NCBI GenBank assembly: GCA_012845835.1
Contig: JABAKD010000021.1
Span: 4,774,706 to 4,838,705 of the forward strand
From: Undaria pinnatifida
Taxonomy: Eukaryota; Sar; Phaeophyceae; Laminariales; Alariaceae
Reading direction: 5' to 3'
DNA: 64,000 nucleotides
The number at the start of each line of letters is the position of its first letter. Position 1 is the stretch's first letter. The notes below the pieces were generated by a model, which was not told the origin of the DNA, searched no databases, and worked only from the letters and a program-made list of their open reading frames with translations. The translations under genes and the position numbers were made by a program. Shown in pieces: positions 1 to 11,393 of the stretch.

Positions 1-234
1 TGTGCATCGGCTTGCATTTTCATATTTTTCAAAATCGGTTTTTCGGTGGGGTAGTCTATACTCGTACAATAGCCACCCCTGTAAAACGGAAGAATCAACG
101 CCGGACATGCTCTGTCCACACACAGCCTCGGCGATGAACCGCCGGCTGTAGCTGCGTCAGATGCTATCAGCGCCCTGCGCCAAAATTCCAATTCAGAAAA
201 AACTTGAAATTCAAACTTTCGATAAAACCGAAAA

Positions 235-480
235 TCAGCAATTCAAAATTCGGGATCCCCCCCAAACCACAACATGATCAAAACGCAGCCCATACTGCTG
301 TTCGAGTCCCCGCTTCCGATCCATCTTCATCCGCAGCGCCTTGAGCTCTTTTCGCAGCACGGCCGGCGCGCCATCAAACACGCGCAACACCGGCTCCCAG
401 GTGCTCCCCGCCTCCTCCGGCCCCTCCCAGGCCACCTTGACGACCAAAGTTGGGGCACGACTCTGCCGCACTCCACCGCA
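235..480 (-). pseudogene. C-terminal chromodomain remnant of gypsy Pol
   Basis: The minus-strand frame reads KVAWEGPEEAGSTWEPV and then FDGAPAVLRKELKAL. This matches the second half of a chromodomain, with the conserved pattern W.G....STWEP followed by a C-terminal helix. Chromodomains at the end of Ty3/gypsy integrases bind histone marks and direct integration. Here it is joined almost directly to the pre-reverse-transcriptase linker of the same element (next feature), in another frame, so the junction at about 455-480 marks a large internal deletion. The frame ends with a stop at 235. The family placement is recognition by eye; the deletion is inferred from the missing domains. Confidence 0.6.
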
Positions 481-1339
481 GGCGATTACGCTCAGGTGGG
501 GGCTTCGCCCGCACAACCCTTGCCCCTGAAAGAAGCCGGACCGCCCCAGGCGTCTTGCGTGCACGTGGGTCACCCGACAACGCCCGACATAACACGTCGA
601 GGTGCGTGCGAAAAACGATATATTGCAGCACCTTGGCACATTCCGGCGGGGAGCTATGGTCAACAGCGTTATCGACAGCCGTCTCCAACACGCCCACACG
701 GTCCCGCATTTCCACCTCAGAATCCTGGAATATCATGGGTCGTTGAGACGGCAGCGTCAGCGCGACCATATCGTCCACGTCGACTGGCGCGTCACCGCCC
801 GGCACGAACGCTGTGACAGCCATCGCCGCTCGCAGCACAGCATCATCGTTGGGCTCGCCCACAGAACGAGCTGTAACCTCCATCCCAGCACCATCTTGAC
901 GCCCTTGTCCCTTCAGTACAGGGGCCTTGAGCTGCGTCATGACGTCGATGCCGACTTTCTTCCTCAGCGTCTTCTGCCCGATGATAACCACATCGCCCCC
1001 CCCAGGGAAAACGAAAAATGGCATGGTAAATCGGACTGGTCCCCATGGTGTTTCGATCGTTAAGTGGAGCGGACACGATTGCGTCCCAATATCACACTCC
1101 TCGCCCAACGACGTCACTACACGCGCATGCCCAATAAACGCGTGCCTTAACGCGGTTTGCGTCATCCCCGGCTGTCCCTGCAGGGCCTCTACCAGCTCCT
1201 CCGATATAGCTGTAATGCCTGAACCAGAATCCATCAGCACCTTAGCCTCACCAGCCCCGGAAGCACCGGGAACCGCGAGACGCCCTGCGATATGCTGCGT
1301 CAGGGCCTCCAAGTACGGTTCGGTCTCCACCGTATTCAC
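480..1339 (-). pseudogene. Retroviral-type aspartic protease and pre-RT linker of a gypsy relic
   Basis: The open frame from 1339 downwards has the aspartic-protease signature KVLMDSGSGITAIS, with the catalytic DSG at residues 37-39, followed about 80 residues later by VVIIGQKTL, which corresponds to the second conserved block. Such proteases cleave Gag-Pol polyproteins. Further on, the stretch PPECAKVL...RTHLDVLCRAL and then GARVVRAKP looks like the linker that precedes reverse transcriptase in stramenopile gypsy elements. The RT itself never appears: the sequence passes straight to the chromodomain remnant. The protease frame is shifted relative to the zinc-knuckle frame upstream, so this is a dead polyprotein. 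Confidence 0.7.
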
Positions 1340-1403
1340 GCCCGTGTCACCACTTCCACCCGGCTGTAAGACCTAGACACGCGCGTATGAAATGGTGCTG
1401 GTA

Positions 1404-1880
1404 TCACCACATGACTGCTGCGACGCGGGTGCTGGCAGCTGCACCGGAACGGAGTGAAGAACTGGCGCTGCATTCTGTGGCCCAGCGCTCTTGAGATACC
1501 TGGTGCTGCACCGTCTCGGTGAGCCCACAATCCACTGGCACCATCCTTTCACGCCGCACGTGAATGTACACGTAGTCGTCGTCATTCCACCTAGATGGTT
1601 CAGGCGCAGCAGTTTCGGTCTCCGTAACCACCGCCTTTGGAAAGGTCTTGTACGCACTAGCTCGAGGGGTGGCAGTCGCAGGGGACATTCCGGTTTTCTT
1701 GCTCCGGGTATGCTGAGCGGGACCACTTGGGGACTGCTGCTGCTGTACAGGGGTCTGGCAACGGACGCCTTTCCCCGCCTTGCCCTTCTGGCTTTGGGGG
1801 CAGTCCCACTGCATGTGTCCCTGCTTGCCACATACGACACACTCGTTATTGTCGTACCGATGACTTCGCTCTGCTTTCAC
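1404..1880 (-). pseudogene. Gag nucleocapsid with CCHC zinc knuckle
   Basis: The frame contains CVVCGKQGHMQWDC, an intact C-x2-C-x4-H-x4-C zinc knuckle used by retroelement nucleocapsids to bind RNA. It is followed by a basic, low-complexity stretch (QKGKAGKG, then Gln-rich). The upstream capsid part is in another frame; continuity is restored only by a shift near 1970, where the alternative frame reads DSRSTAAARTKPQGRAV and runs into ENDKAADVKAE. The frame ends before the protease, which again lies in a different frame. This is part of the same decayed Gag-Pol as its neighbours. Confidence 0.75.
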
Positions 1881-2809
1881 ATCAGCGGCCTTGTCATTCT
1901 CGCGTGAGTCGTGCTCGTCAACAGCACGTCCCTGCGGCTTGGTCCTCGCAGCAGCCGTCGACCTAGAGTCCCGCCGTTTTGCTGTTTGCCGACGTCAGCA
2001 TCATTGGCCTCAATTTCAGCTTGGCCCCGTTGCTGCTTGGCAATAATGTTGAACAACGCGTCAGGGCCATGCGTTACGAGATCGAAACGCATCCTTTTTT
2101 CCAACTTGAGGCGGAACTCGAGTGGCTCGATTCCCGCCTCTATTGCCTCAACGAGCACCTTGCCATGCTTTAGCGTGTACTGCCGACCGTCGGGCCTCAC
2201 CACCTCCGTGAGCCGCTGTTAGCAAGGTATTTCCGCAAGGCAAGTTTTTTGCATAAACACCCTGCTATCTACCGGCACGTTCGCATCCATCGTCAGCACA
2301 CGGAATATCTGACGGCAAAATCCCTCATCACTCGTCTGCTGCATATCAACGCCAGCAAACCTTATGAGCCCTTGCATTAGCTCCTTCTCAGAGAGGTCGA
2401 CCCAGGGCTTGCCATCGTAGAACTCGTCAGCCACCGTCATTTGGGTCTCCGAATCTACCAGCTCTCGCCTCCTCGCGGTTACCCGGTCTCCTCCATCTTG
2501 GTTTGTGATATTCATCTGCCGCTCATACTTGGAGTAGGCAACAAAAAATTCACGCATATCTTTGAAGGTAACAACATCATCACGCAACCTAGGCGGTTTA
2601 TTTTCCCCGATCGTCACCTTGACGTCCGGCTTCAGCCGGCCGCCGGCTTGGCCCCCACCTCTCGGGTTGCCCCAGCTTGCAGACTGGACTCCGTCAGTGC
2701 CCTGCTCGTGCTCCCCTTGCTGCTGTAGGGTCTTCCATTGCGTTCGGCTGGTGTCCCACACCAGCACGCAAAACAGTGATTTCCGGCCTCCGAAAAGTAA
2801 ATAGGTCAC
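1877..2809 (-). pseudogene. Gag capsid-like region of a gypsy relic, broken by an in-frame stop
   Basis: Two consecutive open stretches in one frame (2809-2219 and 2218-1877) are separated by a TAA at 2219-2221. The text before the stop contains DVVTFKDMREFFVAYSKYER and MDANVPVDSRVFM, a helix-rich pattern seen in Gag proteins of stramenopile gypsy elements. After the stop come VVRPDGRQYTLKHGKVLVEA and LEFRLKLEKRMRFDLVTHGP, which continue the same protein. The stop therefore looks like a point lesion in a once continuous Gag. The N-terminus is uncertain, and no LTR or primer-binding site is recognisable to the right of 2809. Confidence 0.65.
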
Positions 2810-4290
2810 GGTTTGGGCAGTAAGCAGAACTTATCCAATTCAATTGAATTGTGTACTGACTCGCGCGACCGCGGGCCCGGAGGTATCAGCTCCGAGGACC
2901 TCCCCTCGTAGGCTCGGAGTGGGTTTGTCTACAATACAATAGTTCGTTCGTTATCGCACGGAGAAATGACATGCCATCGGCCATGGATCTTCCAGTTCGT
3001 ATCCCAAGATCTCAAGAGCTCACAAGAAACGCCAATCATGACAATTGAACTGCCTGATAAAATGCATCCAACCATTCTATGTAAGGTAAAAAGCCCAACT
3101 CGATACGACCACAGCGGTAAAAAACATCGATGCCACACTTTTGCCAGAAAATATGTTGCGGGAGCCTCTTTCGCAGCCCCTTATTTTTTCTCGTGAGCCT
3201 CCTGGTCAGGACATAGCGGTATCGCGTGCCTCCTTTCGCGGGCGAGGCCTCTGGCACCCGCATATGCTCCATTCCGTGAGTCCTATGCCATCCAATGTGC
3301 ACCGATACCCTCATCTGCCTTCTGCGTATGGAGCAACACCTCTCAGCACCAATCAGCTGCCGTAAATCTAGCTACAAGTGCGCCCCGGTCGTTTTTTCTT
3401 TGCTGAACGATATAAAAATTTTATGATGTACTCTGGGACACAACTTTGCCTCTTCCAAAAGTAGCGGGCATGAAGATCAGGGTGGGAACGCTAGGAATTG
3501 GTTCCATTTAAATAATCGATCCGATTTAATGACCAATCAATAGCAAGCCCAGTTATTTTCCGTTCCAGGTTCCAACTGTTCCAACGTTTTTATCGGGGGC
3601 GTTAAGATACACCCTCAGAGACCCTATGAGCGAAGGAAGAAATAAGAGGATGAGTTGAGACTCCGTCCACCCTCCCCGCCGGATGGGCCAACATTAGTAT
3701 CGTAAACATTTGGGCACATAGCCTAGAGGTAGCTCATGAAATGGAACCAAGAGATTTTTCACGGAACCTGGTCGCAGATAGTTCTTTTTTATCGCCGGAG
3801 AAAACAGCACAGAGTAGGTGACATGGACAATATGCCACCACCCGGGGCTGCGTTCGCTCAGGGAGTGGAAAAACTTCTTTCGCAGAGGTCCCCCCACTCT
3901 TTCATCTCATACTACCTGAAAAAGAAGAACTATCGACAAGCTACAAACGTATAACAGCTATAAACCATGGCATTTTTCATCAAGAAAAGCGGGAACAATT
4001 ATCGAGAGCCTTTTTTTTGTTTTTGTGCGGTTTCAGACTTATAGACCGTGGGATAGATCTTTCATCCAAACCAATCGCGAAATAGCGACAGTCAGTTTAC
4101 TGTGGGGCTACGGAGCGCCGCAAGACAATGTTCGTCAACCCTTTTCGTCGCACGCGCATCCTATCGCCCTCATTTCTTCCTTTACCTCGACGAGGCCGAC
4201 TCCTCTGAATTCGGCCTTCCTGGCCAGAATCCACGTAGCCGACCCGAAAGCAAGCGCCGGGAAGAAAACCTGGCCAAAAAAAAATGCACA
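2810..4290. other. No recognisable feature
   Basis: Only short unrelated open frames of fewer than 95 codons are present on either strand, and none resembles a known protein. A short palindrome, CAATTCAATTGAATTG, lies near 2838. I see no repeat shared with the rest of the window. Confidence 0.4.
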
Positions 4291-4640
4291 CAACGGGGAG
4301 GAGGGGGGCGACAAACCAATGTGTGGGGGGGGGACAAACGGAGAAAATGCGTAATACGAATGGGGGGGGGGGAATATACACACTTAATGCACAGCCGTGG
4401 TCGTATGACCATTCATCTCTGGGGGAGGGACGATAATGTGTGGGGGAGGCGATAGGGAAACGATGGGAGTACGAATGAGGGGGGGGGCGAGAAAACGATT
4501 GAGGGGGGGGTGAGGAAGGGGGGCGGGAGTGGGTACAGAGCGAGGGACAGAGGTCGAAGAAGGGCTAAAAAAAGAGGAAGTGCAAGATGGGGGGGCGGCG
4601 GGGGGGGCGAGTTGGGAGATACCCGGTACCTATTCCGGTA
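4290..4640. repeat. G/A-rich low-complexity tract
   Basis: The plus strand is a run of GGGG and GGGA-type words (for example 4325-4375, 4485-4540 and 4585-4610) with few pyrimidines. It produces spurious Pro/Ser/Leu-rich open frames on the minus strand. Similar G-runs recur through the window (5845-5880, 8010-8033, 21060-21135). Confidence 0.8.
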
Positions 4641-7430
4641 GCACACTCGATTGCTGTGGGTAGTAATTGCCTCCCTCTGGTATTAATACTGTGAACGGCA
4701 AATCAGTACCCCCTAGGCAGGATACAGCAAACGTACCTGGCAGATAAGAATTTTCATTTTTTTCTGGTGCATTCCTCTACTCCAGTGACTGGAGAAAGTC
4801 CGCGGTCAGCGACGACGACTTAACGAGAGAAATACAACAAGCCGAGTGAGATCTCGCTTCACTGTGTATAGAGGAACACGAGCTGCACCAACGCAGGCCA
4901 ACGACGACCCTCGCCCCCCCCCCCCCCCCGGGGGCTCCCTGTGTCGTTATCCCGCCCCCTCTCAAAATATAATGCCTCGTGCGAGCGCGTGGAAAACGAC
5001 GAGCAACCGAAGATTGAATGGCAGCAAAGTACAGTATTTCGGCGCATCGCTTTCCCTCGGCAGCGCTCGACCATACCACGGCAACAGCACGAACACGTCA
5101 CGGCAACGGCTGCGGCGACAACAACAGGTTAGTTAACAGGAACAGCAGCAACACTAGCAACAGCGCGACCAATAGCATCAATAATAACAACCATCACTAG
5201 CCCCACCCCACTAGCACTTCCTTCTGAAATGTTTTCTGAACGACAGGACTCCTCAACCCAAAATCTTCGGAAAAATGACATATTTCTTTTCATGATTCTC
5301 GTTGCGTACCTAGGGCCATGGGTTTTTAATCCGGTAGCAGTTTTTTTTACATCAGCTTTTGGGAGAGGTCTTAAGCTCCCGAATTGAGGAAACTCGGAAA
5401 AAAAAGTAGTGCACCTCTTTCGTAGCACGCGTCACAAATACTACCACAACCAAACCTACGACAATCATCATCACCATCACAAAACCCCGAACCGCCACCA
5501 ACACCCTCGCCCCCTCGGACCACTGTGATCACCATCAACACAATGCACATACGATCACTATCACCGCCAAGTCACCTGACAGACTGGGTTGTGCCGCCTC
5601 GACATGAGGCTATGATGTACGCACTCCGTCCCGCAGTGGACAGTCCACGCTAACACCAGTATGACATACGACACGTCTGCGTACATGCATTCACGAAATA
5701 ATCCGGCCAGTCATTCATCCAACCAGCCAGCCATTCATGCATCCAGCCAGCCAGCCAAGCAGCCAACAACGCACCCGTGAGTCAGGGTAGTACGGCAGAC
5801 AGTCCATACCACGCGAGTCCAAAAGGCGGAATAGGGGAGGGGAAAAGGGCGAGGGGGGGGGAGGCGGGGGGGGAAGAGAGAGAGATGGGCGGTTGGTAAG
5901 GTTAGAGCGCTGGAAATACATAGTCACGATTTAGTCCAGCAGCGACATAGTTAACCCTAATCTCTGTAGATAGCGGAACTGTGCTGTAGGTGCACCTCTA
6001 TAACCGTGTCCTACAGAAGCAGTGCGCCTGAAATACTGCATCCATGCCACGTGAAGAATGTACGAAAATGAAAACGTACTAATCTGTCGGCGGCAGCTTG
6101 CCTGTCCCTACGTAGTCTCGGGGATAACCACTCGGTGCGGAAATACAGGGATCCTTGGTGCATCAACATGAATAACAGACGGTTCCTACATTTCGGTGCA
6201 CACCTTGCACTCTGCGTATCTTTGTCTTGGATTGAACATACCACGTCATTAATTCGTTGTTGGGTTCATTCAGTATTCATTGGGATTACGTACAACGACA
6301 CTAGTTCGTCTCATAGTTTTAGTAGAACTCTGGCATTCGTCCGTCTCAATAGCTACGACGAATAGCTTTTGAAAACAATTCGCCGGCAGTTGGGGAAAAA
6401 GTAAAGATCGCCACACTTCACGTTTATGTTTTCATGTAGGTCGTGAGCGGCGTTACCTCAGCTATATTCGCAATCCAGCGCTAGCTGGCGTATCCTTCGG
6501 TTCTCGTGGCAATGACAGCTCGATCTGTCGCTACCGGCGGTCACCACTACTACTACAGCAGTGCGCACCCCGCCTTGGTACACGGATGCGCGGGTATGCA
6601 GATCCAACTTGATGCCTGAGGATCGCGTGCGGTGGAGGTAGCCATCCGGTAGCCATTCCCTCCGGGGTAGCGTGCGATTTGCGCAACCTCGCCCACTAAC
6701 AAAACCCCGGGCATGTGGTATGTACGACACAATGAATGCTGTGGAGTAGTTGCGTAATGGCCCCTCCATGGCGCCGGTCGGGTGGTGCCGGTTGCCTGAT
6801 AAAGTGCCTGCATAATGGCTTGGCCCGCCGGGAACAACCACTATTAATGGTGGAAGTACATGAAGTAGCAGTTCTAGTTGCCACCACCAGATATATGGTA
6901 GGATCGGTTTTTCCGGCTGAAAAAAACTGGCACTTTTTGAAACTTTAAGACTATCTTTCTTATGACTCCATTTAGTAGGTCGGACGGAAAATTACAAATT
7001 GATAACGCTGCTGTAGAACAAGAGTTGACGTCGCGTTCTTCTTAGCTTTGCATTCTGACGTCGGCCGCCAGCCCGTTACGAATCTAAGAAGTTATCAGGT
7101 AATATGTTAAGGCAAATGTCACGACCAAACAACAAACCCGGTTCGAGCAACCCTGCTTTAAATGTTCGGAGGCTTTGGAGTCGCGGTGACTTGGCCTTGC
7201 GCGTTCACGCAAAAAACCTTGTAGGAGTGCAGCTAAGAAAACCTCATGCTTCGTGAAAACCTCATGCTTCGTGTAGTAGGAACTACGTTTGCTCTACTCG
7301 TTGAGTCGTTCAAAGCTGACATTTTAGGATAGGCTGGTGTCGACAAGCATTTTTTTGTGTCGATTCTAATTTTGCCTCATGGCCCGGAACAACACTAAGC
7401 AAAGCATTAATTCGTGGTACGCTAATAATG
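4641..7430. other. No recognisable gene; small microsatellites
   Basis: This stretch holds no open frame with recognisable similarity. It contains a CAGC/CATT-type short repeat at about 5700-5765, a C-run at 4913-4930 and a G-rich tract at 5845-5880. A trinucleotide-rich stretch (AACAGCAGCAACA and AATAATAACAA) lies at 5130-5195. Confidence 0.4.
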
Positions 7431-7431
7431 C

Positions 7432-8130
7432 TTGGCGTACCGCCGGTGCAAGATAAGAGTCTCCATGGCCGCCCGGGTGTGCGCTCAAGGTTGAAGGTGC
7501 GGATGCTGAAAGCCGAGGTGATCGAGACATTTCTCTACGGGTGCGTGATGAGGAACCTGACACGCGTGACTACGACAGGCTACGGCAGGTTCACCAGTCC
7601 GTGCTCGTCCGATGCCTCGGCTGGTGGAAACGGAAGCGGTACGGCCACAACCTCTCGTACGCTGAACCGCATGCCAATACAGCCTAAGAGAGCATAGAGG
7701 TGACGATGCGGAAACGGAGGATGTTGTTTCGCGGGATTCGTGGCACGTATGGGGGAGGAACATCTGCCACGGAGGGTGATGTTTGGGGGAAATGGTTAGG
7801 GGCAAGGGCTACACAGGGGGGCAAGAGAAGAATTGGATGGTGCGCCTGGACGAAAAATCAGAATTTAGCATTGAGTTCAAAGGGTGGCGAAAGGCTTGGA
7901 AAGCAGGCCAGCAAATGGTTTGGACGCTTTGAGGAGAGTGCACTGTAGACCTGCACAGCGACACGCGAAGGTCTCGGCAGCGACACTCGCCGTCGGCCTC
8001 TCCACGCAGGGGGGGGGGGGGGGGGGGGGGGGGCGAGAGGGGGGATGGAGGAGGAGGGAAGCGGTGAAGACGGGGGACGTGAGGGAGGGAGGGATAGCGT
8101 GCTGCCCAAGAGACTGAATTCTGAGTCTGA
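7432..8130 (+). pseudogene. 3' fragment of the LINE family seen at 18.9-21.3 kb
   Basis: Broken frames read HGRPGVRSRLKVRMLKAEVI and then RMLFRGIRGTYGGG. These match the post-RT region of the longer LINE copy, which has RPGVRIRLKVRLLKAEVV at about 20490 and RRILFAGFVARMGEE at about 20730. After the coding part both copies share a G-run and then the noncoding word AAGAGACTGAA.TCTG. At least two frameshifts interrupt it. It is a 5'-truncated, decayed LINE tail with no RT catalytic motifs left. Confidence 0.75.
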
Positions 8131-9395
8131 CCATCGTCATGACGTCTATGTGCCTTCCCGTGGGCGTATGTCAACAGCATAAGGCCACGCGGACTTCTTC
8201 GCTTTGTTGCCCCCTGGTGCCCCTTATGCGCTTGATACCCTCTACGTGCCCAATGCCGTTTTCAGTCATTGTCTAGGATCTGCTACGTAGCAGGGCATTC
8301 ATTAGTGATATAGCGTCTGTTGCGGGCAGCGCAACAGGCGACGGAAGGCGTGTTGCGCGCCGCAGGTGCGCAAGCCCCTCGGAGGGGGCCCTGGAGGGAC
8401 CCCACGGGGCCGACAGAGGCGACAAAACTGCGATTTATGCGCGAATATCCGCCTGAAAACCGAGTAACGAACTGCGTGTAAACGCCTCCCAAACCTCCAA
8501 AAGGCGTGTAGCAGGATGGCATGGGATATCTTGAAGCTGAAACGAGCTGATCGCAGTTACACTCCTGAACTCAGGAGTGGCTCGCGGTCAGCATGGCTTC
8601 ACCCAGGTCAATCCACAAATAAGATAGAAACCTTTCAACATCATATTCGCCATTCGCCATAGACGGTGATCGGTGACGTTCCCAATACCCAGTCTCTGTG
8701 TCGTTTCCATGTTACGGCTGGAGGAGCACATCAGCAGCAGCAGCAGCAGCAGCAGCAAACCTGACGGGAGGCCAGCAGTATGGACAAAGACGCCACACCA
8801 GAAAGATATCGCAAAAAAAGGACCCCCCTCCCTCCCTAGATCGTTCTTTGTACCCACGCAATATATATATATATCTGCCTGGTCGGTGAAACCCAACATG
8901 CTCCCGGCACTTTGTAGTCTACATCGTTCACCCGCACTCGTCGGTTGAGTGCGAGCGCGGGTTCTTTGCGCGAAACAAGATTAAACCGCATACCCGAAAC
9001 AGCCTTTCGGTGGGACGCCTTGAGCTTGTGACGCTGCTTTCTTTGTTGAACAAGGCGCAAGGCGCTAATCTCGCGGCTCAATCATCGGATGATATCCTTA
9101 TCCAAGTCGGTGTGATTTTCGACAACGACCTTGTTGGGATTGTTGGGCGAAAGAGAACAAGGCAGCTATTGCGTTTGAGCTCGAAACGCATTATTAACTG
9201 TCGGTTGCTGTACGGTGATAGTGTGACGCGTGATGTCATGCCATAACGACGGCAAACTGCTACTGCATTGGCTGTGCTGAATTTGCAGCACCAAGGTGGG
9301 GAACTGGGAGGGGAGGGTTGTGCTCGCTTCATCCATGGCCGTGGCCGGAAGACCGTAGACGTGCTGTAGACCCTCGCATCCACTACTCGCCGACG
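8131..9395. other. No recognisable gene
   Basis: A CAG microsatellite sits at about 8729-8756 and a short AT dinucleotide run at 8858-8873. Plus-strand 9010-9246 and its complement 8836-9081 are open for about 80 codons but resemble nothing I know. The rest is unremarkable unique-looking sequence. Confidence 0.35.
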
Positions 9396-9399
9396 GCCG

Positions 9400-10755
9400 A
9401 CGATGCACTCGGAAAACAATTAGAACAGCAGCTCCACGAACTGCCCCGACCCCGAAGCCAATACACATAGGTACGACGAACTAACATACAAACACTACCC
9501 CATCCCACTTCACACCATATCACCCCGGACCATTCATACACAATGAGTATGGTTTCAACTAAGTGACAGTTACGGCTGTTGGATATCAAGGTACCCAAAA
9601 AAAGATACCCAATCTAAAGATACCCAATCTATAGTCATAAGACGGTAAGGAAATACCGTATTACACATACCATACTTATAACAAGTGAAACATCTCATCT
9701 CCTCGCCAGTCCGACCTACTTATAATTACCCACTTGCCGACGGCCAACTATCCTCTCCGAAAAAACTTGGAACAGCAGCTTCACGAACTGCCCCGACCCC
9801 CAAAACCAATACACATAGGTACGACGAACCAACATACACCCACTGCCTCATCCCATTTCACACCATATCACCCCGGACCATTCATACCCAATGGGTACGG
9901 TTCTAACCAAGCGACGGATACGGCTGTTGGATATCAAGGTATATCCAAAAAAAAGTACCCAATCCAAAGTGATGGGCGGTAAGGAGATACCGTATTTCAC
10001 ATACCATACTCAGAACGAGTGAAAAATCTCACCTCCTCGCCAGTCCGACCTACTTATAACTACCCGCTTGCCGGCGGCCAACGATCCTCTCCGAAAAAAC
10101 TTAGAACAGCAACTCAACGAACTGGCCCGACCCCGAAACCAATACACAATAGGTACGACGAATCAACATACACCCACTACCCCATCCTATTCCACACCAT
10201 ATCTCCCCGGACCATTCATACCCAATGGGTACGGTTTTAACCAAGTGACAATTACGGCTGTTGGATAACAAGGTATCCAAAAAAAGATACCCAATCCAAA
10301 GTCATAGACGGTAAGAAAACCACTAATAAGGACAGCTCACGCTATCGCTACAAGATAGTGGGATCAGAAGGGTGTGCCAGCTAGCGTTGGGTTGCGAAAG
10401 CAACTGAGTTAAATCGACACACGACGCGTATGAAAATACGTTGAAGTGTGTTCATTTTGCCCCATCCGCCGGAGGATGAAAGAAAAAAAAAAAAAGGCAA
10501 GGAAATATCGTATTACACGTACCATGCTGAGAACAAGTAAAAAATCATACCTCCTCGCCTGTCCGACCTAATTATAATTACCCACTTGCCGGCGGCCAAC
10601 GATCCTTTCGGAAACCAATTAGAACAGCAGCTCCACGAACTGGCCCGACCCCAAAACCAAAACACGTGTGTACGACGAACCAACAAACACCCACTACCTC
10701 ATCCCATTTCACGCCATATCACCCCGGACAATTCATACCCAATGAGTAAGGTTCG
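9400..10755 (+). repeat. Four tandem units of about 340 bp
   Basis: The marker word GAACAGCAGCTCCACGAACT or a close variant recurs at about 9422, 9768, 10104 and 10620. Within each unit the same order follows: GGTACGACGAA, a stretch ending CCATTCATACC, GGCTGTTGGATA, CAAGGTA, then ACCCACTTGCCG. The first three intervals are about 340 bases. The last is about 180 longer because a poly-A retroposon is inserted (10316-10495). The units carry no conserved open frame. They look like a decaying satellite or a tandemly amplified noncoding element. Confidence 0.85.
10316..10495 (+). mobile_element. Poly-A retroposon of family R2, longest copy
   Basis: The body includes GGACAGCTCACGCTATCGC, GCCAGCTAGCGTTGGG, GCAACTGAGTTAAATCGACA and CCATCCGCCGGAGG, and ends in a run of A. 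It interrupts the third 340-bp tandem unit, whose uninterrupted version reads GACGGTAAGGAAATACCG. The short words GGTAAG (10310-10315) and GGCAAG (10496-10501) flank it as a likely 6-bp target duplication with one mismatch. Further copies are at 18325, 26622, 27981, 28438 and 34436. Variable 5' truncation plus a poly-A tail indicates LINE-type mobilisation. I cannot tell whether it is a SINE or a LINE 3' end. Confidence 0.8.
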
Positions 10756-11008
10756 CGAAACAGTGCAACAACAAATTAATACCCTGCCACGTACGTAGTG
10801 TGATGGTGTTTTGTTCCCCTTTTCCTTTCCTTGCTTCCTCTTCTTTTCATCCTTTCCTTTATTTTTCTTTCCTTTTCTATACTTATTTTCCAAGTTACTT
10901 GGGTCTGTCGTACGCATGCGTCTTGATGGCGTTGGCTGGTTGGTTCGCTGTTATATTATCTTCGCTACGATTTTAGTTGTTTTGTCATATTCTGCAAGAG
11001 AGCTCACC
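10756..11008 (+). repeat. Polypyrimidine tract and partial R3 repeat
   Basis: A long C/T-rich stretch (10815-10890) is followed by GTCTGTCGTACGCATGCGT. The same pairing of polypyrimidine and this word occurs at 21350-21510 and 23390-23475, and inverted at 17625-17800. It is therefore the 5' part of a dispersed repeat (R3), here truncated. Confidence 0.65.
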
Positions 11009-11092
11009 TGTTAAGGAATTAGTAGGGTATTAGTCCGTTTGACCACTTGCAACTGGTTAACCAATAGCTTACCCAAACTAAGCCTTATAACA
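11009..11092 (-). repeat. TRIM-1 LTR (downstream, 3' in element orientation)
   Basis: This 84-bp direct repeat begins TGTTAAGGAATTAGTAGGG and ends GCCTTATAACA. It is preceded on the minus strand by the polypurine tract at about 11093-11104. Confidence 0.8.
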
Positions 11093-11298
11093 CTCTCCCC
11101 CCCTGAAACGGCGGGATAGCAGGTCGGCCGGATATACGGGCGAACCTGTCAATTTTCCAAGCCGTTTCATTTCCTGGGGATACCAGGGAGAGTATTTTTC
11201 AAGTTCGACATGGGGAAAATCTGAAAAAGTTTATTCTACGGTGGATGTGGGACTCGAACCCACGACCCAAAAACCCACGGTCTGTCGACTACGCCATT

Positions 11299-11382
11299 TG
11301 TTAAGGAATTAGTGGGGTATTAGTCCGTTTGACCACTTGCAAAAGGTTAACCAATAGCTTACCCAAACTAAGCCTTATAACA
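11299..11382 (-). repeat. TRIM-1 LTR (upstream, 5' in element orientation)
   Basis: This 84-bp repeat is nearly identical to 11009-11092 (81 of 84 positions). To its right it is again followed by CTCTCCCCCCCTGAAACGGC, the same polypurine end as in the element interior. This LTR is therefore shared with the remains of a second, truncated interior. Confidence 0.8.
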
Positions 11383-11393
11383 CTCTCCCCCCC

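Larger units (their letters stand above)
11009..11382 (-). mobile_element. Miniature LTR retrotransposon (TRIM-1), 374 bp
   Basis: Two direct repeats of 84 bp, each starting TG and ending CA, flank a 206-bp interior with no coding capacity. Read on the minus strand, the interior starts with a TGGCGTAGTCGACAGACC segment just inside the upstream LTR, in the position of a primer-binding site. It ends with CAGGGGGGAGAG, a polypurine tract, just before the downstream LTR. Directly after the primer-site position comes a tRNA-like B box (GGGTTCGAGTCCC). The LTRs differ at 3 of 84 positions. No target duplication is visible because the right side runs into another copy of the interior end. A second copy lies at 37957-38328. 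Confidence 0.8.

Noticed and set aside
274-1063. Plus-strand open frames opposite the protease region
   Set aside because: They are shadows of the minus-strand Gag-Pol relic, whose protease and zinc-knuckle motifs are clear.
11230-11300. Complete second tRNA gene in the TRIM-1 interior
   Set aside because: The B box and T arm are good, but no anticodon arm of normal geometry and no acceptor stem can be drawn, so only a tRNA-like promoter is claimed.
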